From Trebonia sp963836195 (GTDB lineage Bacteria; Actinomycetota; Actinomycetes; Streptosporangiales; Streptosporangiaceae), in the NCBI GenBank assembly GCA_963836195.1, contig CAWIIX010000025.1, positions 1 through 64,000 on the forward strand: 64,000 bases of DNA, in the 5' to 3' direction. A model generated the notes under the pieces. It ran no database searches and was not told the origin of the DNA. It saw nothing but the letters and a program-made list of their open reading frames with translations. Both the position numbers and the translations under genes were made by a program. Of this stretch, positions 60,432 through 64,000 are shown in pieces. Within the stretch, counting starts at the first letter, position 1. The number at the start of each line of letters is the position of its first letter.

Positions 60432-60695
60432 TCAGTGAACCCCGAGTGCGTTGGCTATCCCCGTCGCCAGCAACTGCACGATGCTCGGTGCGTAGAAAAT
60501 CACGGCGATCGCGACAGCCAGCACTATGAATTGCACGAACCGGGTGATCTCGCGAGTAAAGAGGAAGAAGAGCGCGACAATACCCACGATGCCAAGAAAC
60601 AGCGGGCCGAAAAGGCTCTGCAGGTAGATGACAAGACCGTTGGTGTTGATCCCCGCCGCCTGCGGGGCCGCAGCGGCGATGAGCGATACGGACAT
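60432..60695 (-). CDS. Small two-helix membrane protein of the T4SS-like operon
   Basis: The protein has 87 residues from the ATG at 60695, which overlaps the upstream stop as TAATG. After MSVSLIAAAAPQAAGINTNG come two membrane helices (VIYLQSLFGPLFLGIVGIVALFFLF and FVQFIVLAVAIAVIFYA). The layout is that of VirB2/TcpD-like small subunits found before tcpE in Gram-positive conjugation operons. It lies 28 bases upstream of the TcpE fusion. A pilin-type role is inferred only from layout. Confidence 0.78.
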   Translation of the reverse strand: MSVSLIAAAAPQAAGINTNGLVIYLQSLFGPLFLGIVGIVALFFLFTREITRFVQFIVLAVAIAVIFYAPSIVQLLATGIANALGVH

Positions 60696-61015
60696 TACCC
60701 TTCCCTTCCGTGGACATCGGTGCGCTTGAGGGGACGCAACGGGGTCATCGGCGACCCGCAGGAACCTTCGGCCACGTTGACGTAACGCACGACCAACGAT
60801 GACGCGAACCAGGCCATTGGGTTCCCATCGGCTGCGTAGATGCACGGATGTCCTTTACATACCAGATTCCGCTGTGCCGGTCGATGACCGACATGTCGTA
60901 GGTTGCGGCGAGTCGCGGCGCACCCAGTCCGGACCTGTCGGCGAAACGGTTCTGCACCGTAAACGGGCGACTCCGCACCGCTATCGAGGCTAGCCAAGCT
61001 GAGCCTACGCACCAT
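60695..61015 (-). CDS. Small protein at the head of the T4SS-like operon (probably frameshifted)
   Basis: ATG 61015 has ggaggag immediately upstream. Protein-like segments lie in two frames: MVRRLSLA, then AVRSRPFTVQNRFADRSGLG and VIDRHSGIWYVKDIRAST, then NPMAWFASSLVVRYVNV to the TAA that overlaps the next ATG. This suggests about 105 residues with indels near 60990 and 60835. The segment HSGIWYVKDIRAST resembles the end of an NTF2-like domain. I cannot name the family. Confidence 0.45.
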   Translation of the reverse strand: MVRRLSLASLDSGAESPVYGAEPFRRQVRTGCAATRRNLRHVGHRPAQRNLVCKGHPCIYAADGNPMAWFASSLVVRYVNVAEGSCGSPMTPLRPLKRTDVHGREG

Positions 61016-61018
61016 CAC

Positions 61019-61548
61019 TCCTCCGCCCGCCGCGCCTGCCAGCCAGACACGGGCGAACTACTGCCGTCCCGTGCTCCATTGTGCGGCATAAACCGACCAC
61101 ACGTGTGGCATTGGAACCGAACAAACCGCATCTATCGTGTACTGGAGTAACCTCCAGTCACAACCGACACAGTTACGGTTCCGCTACCGCAACAGAGCCC
61201 CAGCCGACGGTAACTCGTTACATACTGATACGCAACGACCTACGCGGCGGTTCACGAAAATACGGAAAAATCTTCATCCCCGCCGGTAATCGCCCTGCGG
61301 CTTGCTAACGTCGGCCAAACGGCCAATACTCTCCGTAACAATCGGAGATCAAGGCCAGCTTCCGAACGACGAGCGCCCGCGCTCCTACCGGGTTCCGGTT
61401 GGCCGCCACACGGCATCGCCACATACCAGATCGACCACTAAGTTACCAGCGAGATTCGCAGAGTCAGCGAACCCTGGACCGGGCAACGCCGGCGGCCGCG
61501 GCTTTCATCACGTGGAACCGGTGATCATCTGACCAGCACCGCGACGCC
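61019..61548 (-). promoter_or_regulatory. Upstream region of the T4SS-like operon with several dyads
   Basis: These 530 bases have no credible gene and a lower GC content than their surroundings. They contain a perfect 12-bp palindrome CCACACGTGTGG (61097-61108). ACTGGAG-taac-CTCCAGT lies at 61141-61158, GTAAC-tc-GTTAC at 61210-61221, and TCTCCG-taacaat-CGGAGA at 61330-61348. Such clustering suggests operators for the operon, although one dyad could belong to the 3' end of ychF. The promoter hexamers could not be fixed. Confidence 0.5.
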
Positions 61549-62640
61549 CTACACGTTGAAGCGGAACTCGACGACGTCGCCGTCCTGCATGACGTAGTCC
61601 TTGCCCTCGATGCGGGCCCTGCCCGCGGCGCGGGCGGCGGCTACCGAGCCCGCCGCCATGAGGTCGTCGAAGGAGACGATCTCGGCCTTGATGAAGCCGC
61701 GCTGGAAGTCGGTGTGGATGACGCCGGCCGCCTCCGGGGCGGTCGCGCCGATCGGGATCTCCCAGGCGCGGGTCTCCTTCGGCCCCGCCGTCAGGAACGT
61801 CTGCAGGCCGAGGGCGCGGAATCCGGCCCGGGCGAGCTGGGCCAGGCCGGGCTCGCCGAGGCCGGCCTCGGCCAGCAATTCCGCCGCCTCTTCGTCGGGC
61901 AGCTCGGTCAGATCGGCCTCGGTCTTGGCGTCGAGGAAGATTGCCTCGGCCGGCGCCACGAGCGCCGTAAGGCGCTTTTTCAGGTCTTCGTCGGACAAGT
62001 CCGATACGTCCATGTTGAAGACGTAGATAAATGGCTTGGCCGTCAGCAGGTGCAGTTCCCTGAGCGCCATGAGCGATATCCCCGCCTTGGCCGCTCCGGC
62101 AAATAGCGTGGTTCCGGAATCAAGCACGGATACGGCCGCCTCGGCCGCCGCCGCGGTCGCGAGCTTATCCGGGTCCTTGGAGAATTTCGTCTCCTTGGCC
62201 AGGCGCGGCGCCGCCTTCTCCAGCGTCTGCAGGTCGGCCAGGATCAACTCGGTGACGATCGTCTCGATGTCGCCCTCCGCATCGGCCGATCCCTCCACCC
62301 GGGTCACGTCGGGGTCGTCGAACACCCGGACCACCTGGCAGATGGCGTCGGTCTCGCGGATGTGGCCGAGGAACTGATTGCCCATCCCCTGGCCCTCGGA
62401 GGCCCCGCGCACCAGCCCGGCGATGTCGGTGAAGCGCACCGAGGCGGGGACCACCCGGGCCGACTTGTAGAGCGACGCCAGCGCGGCCAGCCGAGGGTCG
62501 GGCACGCCGACGACGCCGACGTTGGGCTCGATCGTGGCGAACGGGTAGTTCGCGGCCAGCGCCCCGGCCTTGGTCAGCGCGTTGAACAGGGTGGACTTGC
62601 CGACGTTGGGCAGACCGACGATTCCGATAGACAGGCTCAC
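61549..62640 (-). CDS. ychF: Redox-regulated ATPase YchF
   Basis: This is a 363-residue Obg-family P-loop protein that binds ribosomes and prefers ATP. Motifs are GIVGLPNVGKSTLFNALTKA (G1), NYPFATIEPNVG (G2), FTDIAGLVRGASEGQGMGNQFL (G3) and a C-terminal TGS-like domain ending IEGKDYVMQDGDVVEFRFNV. The G4 position, YVFNMDVSD, deviates from NKxD, as expected for YchF. The start is GTG 62640. The frame is intact, unlike its neighbours to the left. Confidence 0.97.
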   Translation of the reverse strand: MSLSIGIVGLPNVGKSTLFNALTKAGALAANYPFATIEPNVGVVGVPDPRLAALASLYKSARVVPASVRFTDIAGLVRGASEGQGMGNQFLGHIRETDAICQVVRVFDDPDVTRVEGSADAEGDIETIVTELILADLQTLEKAAPRLAKETKFSKDPDKLATAAAAEAAVSVLDSGTTLFAGAAKAGISLMALRELHLLTAKPFIYVFNMDVSDLSDEDLKKRLTALVAPAEAIFLDAKTEADLTELPDEEAAELLAEAGLGEPGLAQLARAGFRALGLQTFLTAGPKETRAWEIPIGATAPEAAGVIHTDFQRGFIKAEIVSFDDLMAAGSVAAARAAGRARIEGKDYVMQDGDVVEFRFNV

Positions 62641-62760
62641 GAACGGCGAGTCTAGTGCCGCCGGCGTCGACCTTCGGAACCTGGCAGCGGCGACGCGGCC
62701 TTAGGTCGGCGTTCTGAGCGATCGCGCCTCATACACTCGTAGCGCAACCGGGGGGATACT

Positions 62761-64000
62761 ATGAGTGACTTTAACGCTGCGTATCCGGGCTATGAGACGA
62801 CGGCCCGGCTTGATGAGCTTCGGGCGACCGAATACTCGTACCTGGACGAGGGCGGGCACGTGTACCTGGACTACACCGGGTCGGGGCTGCCTGCCCGGTC
62901 GCAGCTTCGCGCGCACGCGGCGCGCCTGCGATCTGGGGTGTACGGGAACCCGCACTCCGATAATCCGACCTCGTCCGCCGCCACGCTGCTCGTCGAGCGG
63001 GCCCGGGCGGCGGTGCTGAGGTACTTCAACGCCAACCCTGACGAGTACGCGCTGATCTTCACGCCGAACGCCACCGGGGCCTGCCGTCTGGTCGGCGAGG
63101 CGTACCCGTTCGGGCGGCGGAGCCGGCTGGTGCTGACCGCCGACAACCACAACTCGGTCAACGGGATCAGGGAGTACGCCGCCCGCGGCGGCGCCCGGGT
63201 GGCGTACGTCGGGCTGCACGGCCGCGAGCTGCGCGTCAGCGAGCCCGGCATGCTCGCCGCGATCGGCCGAGGGCGCGGGTCCCGGCCGGGGCTGTTCGCC
63301 TACCCGGCGCAGTCCAACTTCAGCGGGGTCCGTCATCCGCTCGCGTGGGTGGCGCGGGCGCAGGCGGCGGGCTACGACGTCCTGCTCGACGCGGCCGCGT
63401 ACGTGCCGACCAGCCGCCTGGACCTGTCCATCGTCCAGCCCGAGTTCGTGGCGATCAGCTGGTACAAGGTGTTCGGCTTCCCGACCGGGGTCGGCTGTCT
63501 GCTCGCCCGGCACGACGCGCTGGCCCGGCTGCGGCGGCCGTGGTTCGCCGGCGGCACCATCATGGGGGTGAGCGTCGACGGCGGCTGGCACCAGATGCTG
63601 CCGGCCGAGGCCGGGTTCGAAGACGGGACGGTGAACTTCCTGTCGATCCCCGACGTCACGGTCGGACTCGACTGGATTTCCGGCGTCGGGATCGACCTCA
63701 TCCACCAGCGGGTCGGCATGCTGACCGCGTGGCTGCTTGACTGCCTGGGCCGGATGCGGCACAGCTCGGGCGCGCCGGTGGTACGGGTGTACGGGCCGCT
63801 GACCGGCATCGCGCGCGGCGGCACGGTCGCGCTGAACTTCCTCGACCCGGACGGGCGGGTGATCGACGAGCGCGCGGTGTCCCGCGACTCGAGCGCGGCC
63901 GGCATCTCGCTGCGGACCGGCTGCTTCTGCAATCCCGGCGCGGGGGAGGCCGCGTTCGGGCTCGCCCGGCGTGACCTGCGGGCCGCCGGGCGGGCGCTGT
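62761..64000 (+). CDS. Molybdenum cofactor sulfurase-like class V aminotransferase (3' end outside window)
   Basis: I translated this directly from ATG 62761 (MSDFNAAYPGYETTARLDEL). The frame stays open for 413 codons to the window edge. The PLP fold is clear: YLDYTGSGLPARSQL, GNPHSDNPTSSA, FTPNATGACRLVGEAYPFG, and the PLP Lys236 in ISWYKVFGFPTGVGCLL. RTGCFCNPGAGE (Cys388 and Cys390) matches the MOCOS cysteine motif, where a persulfide forms before transfer to the molybdenum cofactor. NifS-like cysteine desulfurase is the alternative. A MOSC domain could follow beyond the window. It is divergent from ychF. Confidence 0.88.
   Translation, partial: MSDFNAAYPGYETTARLDELRATEYSYLDEGGHVYLDYTGSGLPARSQLRAHAARLRSGVYGNPHSDNPTSSAATLLVERARAAVLRYFNANPDEYALIFTPNATGACRLVGEAYPFGRRSRLVLTADNHNSVNGIREYAARGGARVAYVGLHGRELRVSEPGMLAAIGRGRGSRPGLFAYPAQSNFSGVRHPLAWVARAQAAGYDVLLDAAAYVPTSRLDLSIVQPEFVAISWYKVFGFPTGVGCLLARHDALARLRRPWFAGGTIMGVSVDGGWHQMLPAEAGFEDGTVNFLSIPDVTVGLDWISGVGIDLIHQRVGMLTAWLLDCLGRMRHSSGAPVVRVYGPLTGIARGGTVALNFLDPDGRVIDERAVSRDSSAAGISLRTGCFCNPGAGEAAFGLARRDLRAAGRAL

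Noticed and set aside
60699..60845. Extended N-terminus for the small two-helix membrane protein
   Set aside because: The extra 50 residues are Arg-rich and overlap the upstream gene. The ATG at 60695 overlaps that gene's stop as TAATG, a typical coupled start.

Overview
The window is chromosomal DNA of a very GC-rich actinomycete, probably a Streptosporangiales-like mycelial lineage. The evidence is the MtrAB-LpqB system, two WhiB regulators (one with the AT-hook of WhiB7), coenzyme F420 genes (fbiA, fbiB, cofG), a mycoredoxin, an actinobacterial Trm112/phosphomannomutase cluster, frequent GTG starts and ATGA/GTGA stop-start overlaps. No tRNA, rRNA, CRISPR array or insertion sequence was found.

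Layout. (1) 1-16.8 kb: lpqB-mtrB-mtrA (minus), a Q/G-repeat protein, uracil-DNA glycosylase, a methyltransferase, a membrane glycosyltransferase-like protein, two tandem SAH-hydrolase genes (ahcY plus a paralog with altered active-site residues), a MerR regulator, then a coupled minus-strand run of CDF transporter, sugar-phosphate isomerase, Trm112 protein, phosphomannomutase and DUF3499. (2) 16.7-25.8 kb: a DUF5719 secreted protein and a giant GT2 glycosyltransferase, whiB, fbiA-fbiB. (3) 25.9-33.6 kb: a Baeyer-Villiger-type monooxygenase, FO synthase (CofG and a damaged or aberrant CofH half), an AlkA-type glycosylase, a sugar nucleotidyltransferase and a GT4 transferase. (4) 33.7-45 kb: the block known next to whiB7 in mycobacteria and Streptomyces: PDZ/Lon-like protease, MoaE, SDR protein, zincin, ThiF-like protein, ABC1 kinase, whiB7 with a long attenuator leader, TesB, UvrD-type helicase, mycoredoxin. 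(5) 45-49.4 kb: an ANTAR protein and dnaE. (6) 50-61 kb: an SGNH hydrolase, then a minus-strand operon resembling a Gram-positive (Tcp/ICEBs1-type) conjugative type IV secretion apparatus: two small proteins, a TcpE-domain protein fused to a degenerate ParA/MinD-like domain, VirB4-like ATPase, VirB6-like membrane protein, TcpC/VirB8-like protein and a CwlT-like cell-wall hydrolase, with no relaxase or coupling protein in view. (7) ychF and the start of a molybdenum-cofactor-sulfurase-like gene end the window.

Biologically, the left half links envelope signalling (MtrAB), mannose and glycan metabolism, methyl-cycle recycling and F420 synthesis. The whiB7 block is an antibiotic-stress regulon with a leader whose predicted folding fits ribosome-controlled attenuation.

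Quality warning. About 16.7-61 kb carries some 35 single-base frameshifts, including in dnaE and other core genes, while most genes in 1-16.7 kb are clean. Most are probably sequencing or assembly errors. Genes are therefore annotated across the breaks, and lengths and joins in this part are approximate.
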